In this document: in pieces, positions 26,315 to 34,857 of the stretch | Layout: every line of letters starts with the position of its first letter | Numbering within the stretch: the first letter of the stretch is position 1 | Translations under genes and position numbers: made by a program | The notes under the pieces: model-generated | Database searches by the model: none | The model's input: only the letters and a program-made list of their open reading frames with translations | What the model was told of the DNA's origin: nothing | NCBI GenBank assembly: GCA_964505415.1 | Contig: CAZDHW010000003.1 | Location: 1-64,000 of the forward strand | Direction of reading: 5' to 3' | From: DTDR01 sp964505415 | GTDB lineage: Bacteria > Hydrothermota > Tepidihabitantia > Tepidihabitantales > DTDR01 | DNA length: 64,000 bases

Positions 26315-26725
26315 TTATTTAATAATTAGATTCCAGAGCCCGTTTTCAAAAAATTCTTGATAGTATTTTTTCTGGTATTCCAAATTTATCTTTTTGTATT
26401 CATCTTCGCTTAGATTTTTTAAACCTTCTTCACCGTATTCTAAAATCATATCCCTTTCGGCTAAGCGCGTGATTAATAAATCCCAAAAAGTAATCTCGTT
26501 ATATTCTTCAATTAAAGAGACGATTTCAACATCTTCTTTTAGGTTTTCGTATTCTTCTTTTAGATTTTCGTTTTTTATTAAGGTAAGAATCCGATCTTTT
26601 AACTCTTCAAATTTCTTTATTACTCTTTCTTCTTCCCGATGGGCATTAGCTAACCAGTTTCCAAGATAGAGTAGTTTTAATAGATTTTTTAGGTCTTCCT
26701 TACTTAAGTTTAACTGATACTCCAT
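26315..26725 (-). CDS. Hypothetical helical protein
   Basis: 136 residues, ATG preceded by GGAGG at 6 nt. The protein is acidic and predicted entirely helical (LSKEDLKNLLKLLYLGNWLANAHR at the start), with no membrane segment or motif I recognise. It lies between tRNA-Glu and the zinc-ribbon gene on the same strand, with AT-rich spacers on both sides. Confidence 0.6.
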   Translation of the reverse strand: MEYQLNLSKEDLKNLLKLLYLGNWLANAHREEERVIKKFEELKDRILTLIKNENLKEEYENLKEDVEIVSLIEEYNEITFWDLLITRLAERDMILEYGEEGLKNLSEDEYKKINLEYQKKYYQEFFENGLWNLIIK

Positions 26726-26759
26726 TTTTTCCTCCGTTTTATTTTTTTAAAAACTTCCA

Positions 26760-26834
26760 TGGCGCCACAGGGATTTGAACCCTGATCTTCAGGTTGAGAA
26801 CCTGATGTCCTAAACCAGGTTAGACGATGGCGCC
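26760..26834 (-). tRNA. tRNA-Glu (anticodon CTC)
   Basis: A full cloverleaf on the minus strand: 7-bp acceptor stem GGCGCCA/TGGCGCC, D-arm, anticodon stem TCAGG/CCTGA with loop TTCTCAA (anticodon CTC), T-arm CAGGG/CCCTG with loop TTCAAAT, discriminator A. The 3' CCA is not encoded. It reads GAG codons. It lies just beyond the terminator-like hairpin that follows the pal-cpoB unit. Confidence 0.95.
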
Positions 26835-26835
26835 A

Positions 26836-26914
26836 AAATAAAAATAGGAGTCGGCGAAGGGAACAATAAAATAAAAATGGGGATATAGTCCCCGCCCTTT
26901 TCCCTTGCCGACTC
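26836..26914 (-). terminator. Large hairpin after the pal-cpoB unit
   Basis: Arms 26848-26863 and 26900-26914 pair over 15 bases with one bulge (minus strand GAGTCGGCAAGGGAA with TTCCCTTCGCCGACTC), enclosing a second hairpin GGGGA-CTATA-TCCCC (26879-26893). On the minus strand the stem is followed by TATTTTTATTTT, as in intrinsic terminators. It lies between the cpoB stop and tRNA-Glu. Confidence 0.6.
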
Positions 26915-26959
26915 TCATAATAAAATATAGTCAAAATTTTTAAAAAATCAAGGGAAATT

Positions 26960-27679
26960 TTAAAATTCCTTTAATTTTTCTTTTGCCAATTTGGCTTCAT
27001 TAGTATTCGGATATTCTTTAATTAATCTTTGAAAATATTCCTTGGCTTTATTTTTATTTTTTTTATTTAAATAAATTATCCCCAATTTATAAAGACTGGA
27101 AGGCAGTTTATTACCATTTGGATAATTCTTTATTACTTTTTCTAATTCAATTATTGCTCTTTCCGTATCACCCATAGACGCGTAACATTCGCCAAGCCAA
27201 TATTGGGCATTATCGGAAAGTTCGCTATCAGGATATTTTTGTAAAAAGTTTTTAAAAGATAATATTGCCTGTTCGTATTCACCTCTAATCATATCTTGAT
27301 AAGCCAATTGATAAAGCTCTTCTGCCTTCGTTTCATCATATTCTTTTAGCTTTAATGTCTCTTTTAAACCAATGGTCTCTTCAATCTTTTTTCTTCTTAC
27401 TTTATAAATTTCTTGCTGAGTTTCTTGTAAAAGATTATAGATTGCTTCTAAACGGTCATTAATTTTATTTAATTCTAAAAAGATATCGGCTTTTAATTCT
27501 TCTATTGCTTTTCTATTTTCTTTTTGAATTATTTTAGTCCGAATATTAAGGGTATCAATTAAAGCTTGACGGTAAAGAAATTTTTTATAGCCGGAACAAG
27601 AAAAAAAGAAAATAAAAAGAAAAAAATAAAAGCGCCACTGGAAAAGAGAAAAAATCTCCAGTGGCGCCATCCTTTTCAT
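26960..27679 (-). CDS. cpoB: CpoB/YbgF-like TPR lipoprotein
   Basis: CpoB links the Tol-Pal system to peptidoglycan synthesis during division. The 239-residue protein has an export signal with a lipobox-like FFSC, a coiled-coil region (about 45-110, KENRKAIEELKADIF, NDRLEAIYNLLQETQ), and three TPR units (about 120-239, including AYQDMIRGEYEQAILSFKNFLQKYP and YWLGECYASMGDTERAIIELEKV). Order and length fit the family. The ATG overlaps the pal stop (TAATG). Its first 16 codons coincide with a terminator-like hairpin, so its expression is probably reduced relative to pal. Confidence 0.85.
   Translation of the reverse strand: MKRMAPLEIFSLFQWRFYFFLFIFFFSCSGYKKFLYRQALIDTLNIRTKIIQKENRKAIEELKADIFLELNKINDRLEAIYNLLQETQQEIYKVRRKKIEETIGLKETLKLKEYDETKAEELYQLAYQDMIRGEYEQAILSFKNFLQKYPDSELSDNAQYWLGECYASMGDTERAIIELEKVIKNYPNGNKLPSSLYKLGIIYLNKKNKNKAKEYFQRLIKEYPNTNEAKLAKEKLKEF
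27601..27667 (-). terminator. Intrinsic-terminator-like hairpin inside the cpoB signal-peptide codons
   Basis: On the minus strand an 11-bp perfect stem, GCGCCACTGGA (27667-27657) with TCCAGTGGCGC (27642-27632), has a 14-nt loop and is followed at once by a long T-rich run (TTTTATTTTTTTC and onward). The T-run encodes the hydrophobic core FYFFLFIFFF of the signal peptide. It probably attenuates transcription between pal and cpoB. Confidence 0.65.
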
Positions 27680-28152
27680 TATTCTTTTACTTTAAATTCA
27701 CAGCGCCGATTCTTCCAGTATTCTTTTGGGTCAGTAGTTACTAGTCTTTCCTCACCGTAGCTGATAGTCTCTATCCTGTCGGGTGAGATGCCCAATTTTA
27801 CTAAGTATTCTTTTGCCGCATTAGCTCTTCTTTGACCAAGGCCAAGGTTATATTCATTAGTACCGATGGGACAGCAATGACCTTCAATAATAATTTTTAC
27901 TTCCGGATATTGTTTTAAGACTTCAGCATTCCTTTTCAGAATTTCGGCATCCCCCGGACGAATATCATATTTATCAAAATCAAAATGAATAGTTTCTAAA
28001 ACAAGCTGTGGTTTTTCTGGTGGTGCCGGTTTTTCAACTTCTTCCTCCGGCGGTGGCGGAATTACCTCTTCTTTTACTGCCTTTTTGGGACAACCAATAA
28101 AGAGAATACCGAATAGAAAACCAATTAACATTATAGTTAATATTTTCTTCAT
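27679..28152 (-). CDS. pal: Peptidoglycan-associated lipoprotein Pal
   Basis: 157 residues: signal peptide with lipobox LFIGC (acylated Cys about residue 21), a proline/glutamate linker (PPPPEEEVEKPAPPEKP), and an OmpA-like peptidoglycan-binding domain (about 50-157) with IHFDFDKYDIRPGD, IIIEGHCCPIGTNEYNLGLGQRRA and NRRCEFKVKE. The usual GHTD is GHCC. Pal tethers the outer membrane to peptidoglycan. SD GGAGGA precedes the ATG. No tolB/tolQ/tolR in the window. Confidence 0.93.
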   Translation of the reverse strand: MKKILTIMLIGFLFGILFIGCPKKAVKEEVIPPPPEEEVEKPAPPEKPQLVLETIHFDFDKYDIRPGDAEILKRNAEVLKQYPEVKIIIEGHCCPIGTNEYNLGLGQRRANAAKEYLVKLGISPDRIETISYGEERLVTTDPKEYWKNRRCEFKVKE

Positions 28153-28188
28153 ACTATCCTCCTTTTTTACTCAAAAATATTTTTAAAT

Positions 28189-28216
28189 ATTTTACCATTT
28201 AATTTTTTAAAGTCAA
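28189..28216 (-). promoter_or_regulatory. Promoter of pal-cpoB
   Basis: Minus strand: TTGACT (28211-28216), 16 nt, TAAAAT (28189-28194). Leader of about 30 nt with an SD, so this is a leadered transcript. Confidence 0.6.
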
Positions 28217-28223
28217 GTGATAA

Positions 28224-29081
28224 TTACTTATATTTTTTACTTTCAAACCGCACACAAACCAATGCTAAACCTTCGGAAAAGGAATAGGCATAATCAAAAA
28301 TGGGATTGATGACCAAATTTCCTTTCTTGTCAATAAAGCCCCATCTTTCCCTTTTCTCGCCACCAATATTTACCGCGGCAATCCCTTCCGAAAAATCCCA
28401 AGCATTATAAAATTGAGGATTAATAACAAATTCCCCATTATGATTAATAAAGCCCCATTTTTCGGCTACCCTTACCAAAGCCATTCCTTCGGAAAAATGG
28501 CGCGAAGCACTAAATTGAGGTTTAATAACTGTCTCACCAGTTTTATTAATAAAACCAACTTTGTAATTGATTTTAATGGGTGCCAAACCTTCCGAAAAGA
28601 TATAGGCGTAATCAAATTGCGGTTCAATAAGAAAATTGCCTTTCTTATCAATAAATCCCCATTTTTTATTAACCTCTACTGCCGCCGCTCCTTCGTTAAA
28701 AGCCCAAGCAAAATCAAATTTTGGTTCAATAACAAATTCTCCGCGAAAATTAATAAATCCCCATTTTTCATTCAATTTTACTGCCGCTAAAGAGTCTTTG
28801 AAATGCCAAGCCTTTTCAAACTTCGGTTCAATAACTACCTTTCCGTTTCTATCAATAAACCCCCATTTAAAATTTATTTCAATTGCTGCGAACCCTTCGG
28901 AAAAATGCCAAGCCCGGTCAAACTGGGGATTGATAACAAATTTTCCTTTTTCGTCAATATAACCCCATTTTTTGCCAATGCGAACACCGGCTAAACCTTC
29001 GGAGAAGCGTCCACCGTTATCAAAATTGGGATTAATAACAAATCTCCCGGTTTTGTCAATATATCCCCATTTTTCGATCAT
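28224..29081 (-). CDS. WG-repeat protein (eight repeats)
   Basis: 285 residues consisting almost entirely of eight WG repeats of about 35 residues: (K)WG(F/Y)I(D/N)..G.(F/V)VI.P.FD.A..FSEG.A.V... Tryptophan/glycine pairs occur at each repeat start (one reads VG). There is no signal peptide, so it is predicted cytoplasmic or exported by an unknown route. WG repeats form beta-rich structures often found beside secretion or peptidase domains; no function is assigned. AAAGGA precedes the ATG at longer spacing. It stands alone. Confidence 0.8.
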   Translation of the reverse strand: MIEKWGYIDKTGRFVINPNFDNGGRFSEGLAGVRIGKKWGYIDEKGKFVINPQFDRAWHFSEGFAAIEINFKWGFIDRNGKVVIEPKFEKAWHFKDSLAAVKLNEKWGFINFRGEFVIEPKFDFAWAFNEGAAAVEVNKKWGFIDKKGNFLIEPQFDYAYIFSEGLAPIKINYKVGFINKTGETVIKPQFSASRHFSEGMALVRVAEKWGFINHNGEFVINPQFYNAWDFSEGIAAVNIGGEKRERWGFIDKKGNLVINPIFDYAYSFSEGLALVCVRFESKKYK

Positions 29082-29117
29082 TACTATATTCCTTTTTCAT
29101 CTATTTATTAAATTATA

Positions 29118-30728
29118 CTATCTCCCAAATTTTTTGTCAATCTCAGAAATTTCAAACTTAATAATTGTCGGTCGACCGTGGGGACAGAAATAAGGGTCAG
29201 CACAAGAAAAAAGTTGGTTTACCAATTTTTCCATTTCCCTTTCGTTTAATTTTTGATTGGCTTTTATCGCTCCTTTACAAGCAATTAGTTTGGCATAAAT
29301 CTCTTTTCTTTTTTCATAGGTTGACTTAGTAATCTCGCGGTGATTATAATAAATTTCTAAAAGCAATTCCTTTAAATCTTCTTTGGCAAAAAAGGTATCT
29401 GCTGGTATTGATTTTATAGCAACGGTATTTTCGCCAAAGATTTGGATATCCAATCCCAGATTTTCTAACTCTTCTTTTAGCTCTTGGATAATTAAAAATA
29501 CTTCCGGTTTCAATTCAATAAGAATGGGAAAAAGTAAAGGCTGGGAAATTTTTTCTTGGCTTTCATTTTTCATTAGATTTTCAAAAAGAATTCTTTCCGA
29601 AGCTGCGTGTTGGTCAATGATACAAAAGCCACTTTTTATTTGGGCAAAGATATATTTATTATGAAGTTGCCAAAAAAGTTTTTTCTCTTCTTCAATTAGG
29701 GGTTCTTGAAAGGTGGTTACTATTTCAGAGATTTCGCTAAATTCCACATCCTTTTCAATCTTCAATTTTTCTCTAATTCCCTGGGTGATAAAATCGTAAA
29801 GGAATTTTTCGTCAATAAATTTAACTTCTTCTTTTGTGGGGTGAATATTCACATCTAAAAACTCGGGTGGGGTTTCAATAAAAAGGATAAAATTAGGGGT
29901 TCTTCCCAAAAGTGTGCCGCCATAACCATCATAGATTGCCTTTTTTACTACGGTACTTTTTACTGGTCGGAAATTGAAAAATATCATCTGGACTTCTGCT
30001 GGTGAAAAAATCTTTTCCGGCAAAGAAATAAAACCGTAAAGAGTCAAATTGGGATTTTCAAAGAAAATTTCGGTAAGGGAAGAGAAAGCTTCGGGTGTGA
30101 GAAGCATCTCAACTCTTTCTTTAATTGAGTTTGCCGGTGGATAGTTAAAAATAATCTTATTTTCACTTTTCAATTGAAAAGAAACCGAATAATTACTTAC
30201 TAAGTAATTTTTTACCACTTCGGTGATTAATCTTAATTCTTGATAAGAACTTTTTAAAAAATTTCTTCTTACCGGATAATTATAAAAGAGTTCCTTCACA
30301 TAAACGGTGGTTCCTTTTTTTCTGACTATCGTCCCTTCTTCAACAATTTTATTATCTTTTACTTCAATATAATAACCTTCACCATCACTAACACTCGACT
30401 CCAGCCTTAAAATACTGCAGGCAGCAATAGCGGCTAAGGCTTCACCGCGAAAACCGTAGGTTTTAATCCTTTTTAAATCTTCAATAGCTTTTAATTTAGA
30501 AGTGGAATATCTTTCAATGGCTAAAAATAGTTCCTCCCTCGTCATTCCTATACCATCGTCACTAACTTTAATCAATTTTTTCCCGCCGTCCTTTACCTCA
30601 ATAACAATCTTTTTACTTTGGGCATCTAAGGAATTTTCAATCAATTCTTTTACACAGGAAGCGGGGCGAAAGATTACTTCACCACAAGCAATCTGGCGAA
30701 TAACTTCTTCTTTTAACTTTTCAATCAT
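29118..30728 (-). CDS. mutL: DNA mismatch repair protein MutL
   Basis: MutL links mismatch recognition to strand incision. The 536-residue protein has the GHKL ATPase motifs ELIENSLDA, DDGIGM, RYSTSKL, YGFRGEALAAIA and the conserved NIHPTKEEV of the transducer domain. The C-terminal domain keeps the endonuclease motif DQHAASERILFE, ACKGAIKAN and CPHGRP, so it should nick DNA, as in bacteria lacking MutH. It overlaps the upstream MBL hydrolase gene by 8 nt. mutS is not in the window. Confidence 0.96.
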   Translation of the reverse strand: MIEKLKEEVIRQIACGEVIFRPASCVKELIENSLDAQSKKIVIEVKDGGKKLIKVSDDGIGMTREELFLAIERYSTSKLKAIEDLKRIKTYGFRGEALAAIAACSILRLESSVSDGEGYYIEVKDNKIVEEGTIVRKKGTTVYVKELFYNYPVRRNFLKSSYQELRLITEVVKNYLVSNYSVSFQLKSENKIIFNYPPANSIKERVEMLLTPEAFSSLTEIFFENPNLTLYGFISLPEKIFSPAEVQMIFFNFRPVKSTVVKKAIYDGYGGTLLGRTPNFILFIETPPEFLDVNIHPTKEEVKFIDEKFLYDFITQGIREKLKIEKDVEFSEISEIVTTFQEPLIEEEKKLFWQLHNKYIFAQIKSGFCIIDQHAASERILFENLMKNESQEKISQPLLFPILIELKPEVFLIIQELKEELENLGLDIQIFGENTVAIKSIPADTFFAKEDLKELLLEIYYNHREITKSTYEKRKEIYAKLIACKGAIKANQKLNEREMEKLVNQLFSCADPYFCPHGRPTIIKFEISEIDKKFGR

Positions 30729-31494
30729 CTTCCAAATCGTATTTCATTCCGTCAGAAACTGCAATCACCTTAATGGTATTCTCAAATTCCTTATTCAGCT
30801 CTTCGGCAATCAGCCAAGGTTTTTTCCTGATCATCTGCATACCGAAATGAGTTAGAAAGCAGACTTTTGGTTTTATCTCTTTAATTAAAATCTTGGCATC
30901 AGCTAAACTTAAATGGTCAAGTTCTGATGGTTTTTCCCGCACCACATTTAAAATTAAAATCTCACTTTCTTTATAAGCACTAATCAAACCTTCAAAAAAC
31001 TTGGTATCAGCAATATAACCAATTTTTAATTTATTGGTTTTAAAAAGAAAACCATAAGTCTCATTTCGGTGCTGATGTCTTATTGGACAAGAAAAACTTA
31101 AACCATTAAGTTGATAAATTTCTCTTTCTTTCAAAATTACAATCTTTTCCAAATAACTCCTTAAATAACGATAAACAACCGGGTCGTCACCTTCCAAGGC
31201 ATCATAAGGAGCGAAGAGAATACCCCTTTTTTCAGTTCCGCCAACAGTTATTGCTTCAATAATATTATTAATATCACCCGAATGGTCTAAATGTTTATGG
31301 GAAAGTAAAACCGCATTTAAACTGGTGGGCGAAAGTTTATGTTTAGAAGAGACAATTCTTACCAAAGAGCCGGGTCCGGGATCAATCAACAAATTTTTAT
31401 TATTCACCTCTAACCAAATTCCGCCAGAGGCCCTAATTTGTTTAAAAACAACAATTCTTGCTCCACCACTTCCCAGAAAAATAATTCTTCCCAC
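30721..31494 (-). CDS. MBL-fold metallo-hydrolase
   Basis: 257 residues with GSGGARIV at the N-terminus, IDPGPGSLV, the zinc motif LSHKHLDHSGD, GYIADT, and a final LTHFG histidine, a complete metallo-beta-lactamase fold closest in layout to RNase Z-like/beta-CASP-lacking hydrolases. Substrate unknown. Start is GTG 5 nt after TATAAT (31500-31505) with no SD. mutL overlaps its 3' end by 8 nt, so the two are cotranscribed. Confidence 0.82.
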   Translation of the reverse strand: MGRIIFLGSGGARIVVFKQIRASGGIWLEVNNKNLLIDPGPGSLVRIVSSKHKLSPTSLNAVLLSHKHLDHSGDINNIIEAITVGGTEKRGILFAPYDALEGDDPVVYRYLRSYLEKIVILKEREIYQLNGLSFSCPIRHQHRNETYGFLFKTNKLKIGYIADTKFFEGLISAYKESEILILNVVREKPSELDHLSLADAKILIKEIKPKVCFLTHFGMQMIRKKPWLIAEELNKEFENTIKVIAVSDGMKYDLEDD

Positions 31495-31499
31495 AAAAT

Positions 31500-31528
31500 A
31501 TTATAAAAAAAGAATAAAAAATAATCAA
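31500..31528 (-). promoter_or_regulatory. Promoter of the MBL hydrolase-mutL unit (leaderless start)
   Basis: Minus strand: TTGATT (31523-31528), 17 nt, TATAAT (31500-31505), 5 nt, GTG. Confidence 0.6.
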
Positions 31529-31847
31529 ATTGGTTGAATTTTGTTATGAGAAAAGAGAGCATATTTTCTTTTTGTAAGGGGTTATCAAAGGGAAAAAGAA
31601 GAAAAAAAGGATAATAGGCTTTTTAAAGATAAGATTTACAAATTGGAGAAAATAGAAAAAGTAGGCATTTCCTGAATTGTTTTTTCAATCACCAATTCTA
31701 AATTCTTTTTGGCATAAAATTAAAAATTTGTTATTAAATAGATAAGAGGACAGAAAAGAAGTATAATCCCTGACATTATGGGGTGCTATATATTATTAAC
31801 CCAGACGGAACGGGTAAAAGATAACTTACTTTTTCTTTCTACAAATG
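31529..31847. other. Intergenic stretch without a supported gene
   Basis: AT-rich spacer between the divergent MBL and C25-protein promoters. At about 31780-31836 a short frame reads GVLYIINPDGTGKR before a stop, which may be the fossil end of an exported-protein gene. A weak CCC/GGGG stem lies at about 31770. Nothing else is seen. Confidence 0.3.
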
Positions 31848-31876
31848 TTGAATTTTGGCATAAAAAATGTTAAAAT
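31848..31876 (+). promoter_or_regulatory. Promoter of the C25-family unit (leaderless start)
   Basis: TTGAAT (31848-31853), 17 nt, TAAAAT (31871-31876), 7 nt, ATG 31884. The arrangement supports ATG 31884 rather than the in-frame ATG at 31845, which would overlap the promoter. Confidence 0.55.
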
Positions 31877-31883
31877 GTTGCTT

Positions 31884-34847
31884 ATGAAAAAAATTAGTAG
31901 ATATTTACTTTTCTTTTTATTCTCCTTTTTATCTTATGGAAAGGATTTTATAAAAGAAGGTTATTTAATAATTGTTCCTGATGAATTTTATAATGAAATC
32001 CTTCCTTTAGTCAATTGGAAAAGAGAACTTGGTTATTATGTTTTTTTAAAAAAGAAATCCGAGGTTGGCAATACTAATATTGCGATTAAAAATTTTATCA
32101 AAAGTTTTTATGATACTACGAGCATTCCTTTAAAATTTTTGCTTTTGTGCGGAGCGATAAATAAAATTCCGGCTTTTACCATCCAAGGAACTTCTTTAGT
32201 TACTGATAATACCTATGGTTGTATGGATAACGATTATCTTCCAGAAATTTATGTTGGTAGACTACCAGCAAGCACCGTGCAAGAACTTTCCATAATGGTT
32301 TCTAAGATTATCTATTATGAAAAAGGGCTGCAAAGGGATACCAATTATTATAAAAGGGGATTAGCAGTAGCCACTACTTATGTTGGTGGCGCGGGAACGA
32401 GAGCAATAAGTGCCTTAGAAACCAAAAGGTGGTGGCGGCAATTACTTTTAAATAATAGTTTTTTAGAAGTAGACACCATTTTTTATGACTTGCCACCTTA
32501 CCCAACAACCGATTCAATTAAAAATGCGATTGAAAGGGGTGTTTTGTATATTAATGGTCGGGGCTGGGGAAATTATGAAGGCTGGCATTATCCACGATTT
32601 TATCGGGAAGATGTTTATAATTTACAAAATACCAATAAATTACCGGTTATCTTCTCCTTCTATTGCGGTACTGGAAATTTTAATGCCAATCCTTGTTTTG
32701 GTGAGGTCTTTTTAAGAGTAGGACAGCCAAATAATCTTGCTGGTGCTGTTTTATTTTTTGGCCCTTCTTATGCCGGAACCTCAACGCGATTTAATAATTG
32801 TTTAGATGCCGCTATTTTTAAAAATATTTTTGATAATTCCCCAGAAGAAAAAAGAGCTGGGGAAGTGATTTTAAAAGGTAAAATTTTGTTTTTAAACTCC
32901 TTTCCCAATCTTAAGGATAGTCAGGAAAAGAGAATTCATTTTGAAACTTATAATATTCTTGGTGATCCCAGTTTAAGATTATGGACGAAATTACCAAAAA
33001 ATTTGAATGTCTCTTTAAATATTAATGCTTTAAGAATTGGTAATAATTACTTAGCTTTAAATATAAAAGATGAAAATAATCAGCCAATAAAAGATGGCAA
33101 AGTTATTATTTTAATTGATTCTCTTCCTTTGGTTAAGAAAAGTGATGAAAATGGTAATGTCTATTTTCCTTTAAATCTTTCAGAAGAAGGAAGGGTAAAA
33201 ATTACGGTAAATGTAAGGGATTATTATTTATATCAATGTTCTTTGCCAGTTTTAAGAAACGAAAGAAATCTTTCTTATTTTTCCCATCGGGCTTTAAACA
33301 ATTATTTTAATACTTCCTGTTCTCTTTATCTCTCTGTAAAAAATTATGGAAACTTTGAGGAAGAGGATGTCTCGGTTACCATCTATTCGCTTTCGGAAAA
33401 TTTGGTAATTGAAGATTCAATAAAAAATTATGGTCAAATTTTAGTTTCGGAAGTAAAAGAAGGTGGCCCATTTATTTTAAGGATTTTAAGACCAAGTGAA
33501 GAAAGTTCGTTGATTTTAGTAAGAATAAATTCTTCTTCTGGCAATTATTATTCCCTTTTTGCTTTTAATCCCAATACCCCGAATTTCTCTTATAGTGCTT
33601 TTAGGTATTTTGATGGTAATAATAATATTATTGAACCTAACGAAGAAGGAAATCTTTATATCAAAATTAAAAATATTGGCAATTTTTTAGCTAATAATAT
33701 CTTGGGTATTTTATCTTCAAAAACTAATGGTTGTTTAATGTTAGATTCGATAAGTTCCTACGGCCATTTTTCCCTTTTCGAAGAAAAAGAAAACTTGACC
33801 CCCTTTAGAATAAGGGTGCTTAACGATGTTCAAAGAAATCGGCGCTTAGTCTTCCATTTATATCTTTATGAAAATAATAGTTTTCTCTGTTCTTTGAAAT
33901 TCGATTTATATACAGGAATAATTGACTCAACTGCCTGTTCCTTTTCTAATTCTTATCGATATTATGCCTACGAAGATATTGATTATTCTTATAATGAAAG
34001 ACCAGCTTTCAATTGGCAGGAAATTGACCCGAATTTCGGTGGTCGGGGAATAAAAATTAATTTAAGAAACGATGATTGTAAAGTGATAAATTTACCTCCA
34101 AATTTTAACTTCCGTTTTTGTGGCGAACCAATTAATAAAATAACTGTTTCGGATAATGGGGTTTTGATTTTAGATTCCGTAAGATTTATTGATTTTTATA
34201 ACTGGTCAATCTATCACCCCTTTGTTTATCAAAAATCTTTACTTATCTTTTGGGATGATTTTCATCCCGATACTTTAAATGCCAGTGGTGTCTATTATTA
34301 TTATGATACTTTAAATAATACCTTTATTGTAGAATGGTCAAGAGTAAAACATATTCATGGTTTTATTTCTCCCCAAATTGGAGAAGACCAAACCTTCCAA
34401 ATTATTCTTTTTGATAGCCACCGTTATCCCACAAAAACCGGTGACGGAGTAATAATCTTCCAATATCTAAATGTTTTTGACGATGATACCTTTCACAATT
34501 ATTCAACAGTGGGTATAAGGGAAAAAGACTATTATTCTTATTCCAGTGGTCTTCAAGTAAAATTTGGTGCTGATTACGAGATTACTTTTGGAAATATAAG
34601 AAATAACAAAATAATAAAATTTACTCCTAATCCACCTGATACCTATACGGTAATAAAAGAGAAGGAAAAAGTTTCGCTGGTTTTAAAAAAGCATAAAATT
34701 TTTGATTTGATTAAAAATGAAAAAGATGTGGAAATTTATGATATTACTGGTAAAAGATGTGATTTAAAAAAAATTAAAAATGGCATTTATTTTGTTGTTA
34801 TCAGAAAGGATATTTTATTAAAGAAAAAGATTGTTTTAATTAAATAA
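31884..34847 (+). CDS. C25 (gingipain-like) family protein with T9SS-like C-terminal tail
   Basis: Start chosen at ATG 31884, which opens MKKISRYLLFFLFSFLSYG, a signal peptide. Residues about 20-380 match the peptidase C25 fold: EGYLIIVPDEFYNEILPLVNW, KFLLLCGAI, EIYVGRLPAS. The nucleophile cysteine is kept (YCGTGNF, near residue 261), but the usual GHG histidine site reads NGRGWG; a histidine follows in GWHYP. Two Ig/CARDB-like repeats (about 470-690), a lectin-like domain shared with the protein at 36209, and a type-A-like sorting tail (VEIYDITGKRC, KNGIYFVVI) follow. It is probably exported by a T9SS-like route. It is followed by the propeller gene after 10 nt. Confidence 0.82.
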   Translation: MKKISRYLLFFLFSFLSYGKDFIKEGYLIIVPDEFYNEILPLVNWKRELGYYVFLKKKSEVGNTNIAIKNFIKSFYDTTSIPLKFLLLCGAINKIPAFTIQGTSLVTDNTYGCMDNDYLPEIYVGRLPASTVQELSIMVSKIIYYEKGLQRDTNYYKRGLAVATTYVGGAGTRAISALETKRWWRQLLLNNSFLEVDTIFYDLPPYPTTDSIKNAIERGVLYINGRGWGNYEGWHYPRFYREDVYNLQNTNKLPVIFSFYCGTGNFNANPCFGEVFLRVGQPNNLAGAVLFFGPSYAGTSTRFNNCLDAAIFKNIFDNSPEEKRAGEVILKGKILFLNSFPNLKDSQEKRIHFETYNILGDPSLRLWTKLPKNLNVSLNINALRIGNNYLALNIKDENNQPIKDGKVIILIDSLPLVKKSDENGNVYFPLNLSEEGRVKITVNVRDYYLYQCSLPVLRNERNLSYFSHRALNNYFNTSCSLYLSVKNYGNFEEEDVSVTIYSLSENLVIEDSIKNYGQILVSEVKEGGPFILRILRPSEESSLILVRINSSSGNYYSLFAFNPNTPNFSYSAFRYFDGNNNIIEPNEEGNLYIKIKNIGNFLANNILGILSSKTNGCLMLDSISSYGHFSLFEEKENLTPFRIRVLNDVQRNRRLVFHLYLYENNSFLCSLKFDLYTGIIDSTACSFSNSYRYYAYEDIDYSYNERPAFNWQEIDPNFGGRGIKINLRNDDCKVINLPPNFNFRFCGEPINKITVSDNGVLILDSVRFIDFYNWSIYHPFVYQKSLLIFWDDFHPDTLNASGVYYYYDTLNNTFIVEWSRVKHIHGFISPQIGEDQTFQIILFDSHRYPTKTGDGVIIFQYLNVFDDDTFHNYSTVGIREKDYYSYSSGLQVKFGADYEITFGNIRNNKIIKFTPNPPDTYTVIKEKEKVSLVLKKHKIFDLIKNEKDVEIYDITGKRCDLKKIKNGIYFVVIRKDILLKKKIVLIK

Positions 34848-34857
34848 AGGAGGTCTT

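Noticed and set aside
26710..26934. 74-codon minus-strand frame across tRNA-Glu and its hairpin
   Set aside because: It runs through the tRNA and terminator-like hairpin and has no coding features; an artefact of structured GC-rich sequence.
28413..29193. Several long plus-strand frames antisense to the WG-repeat gene
   Set aside because: They arise from the periodic repeats on the other strand; no SD or family match.
31845..31883. Upstream ATG for the first C25 protein
   Set aside because: It would overlap the promoter and place a non-signal segment before the signal peptide.
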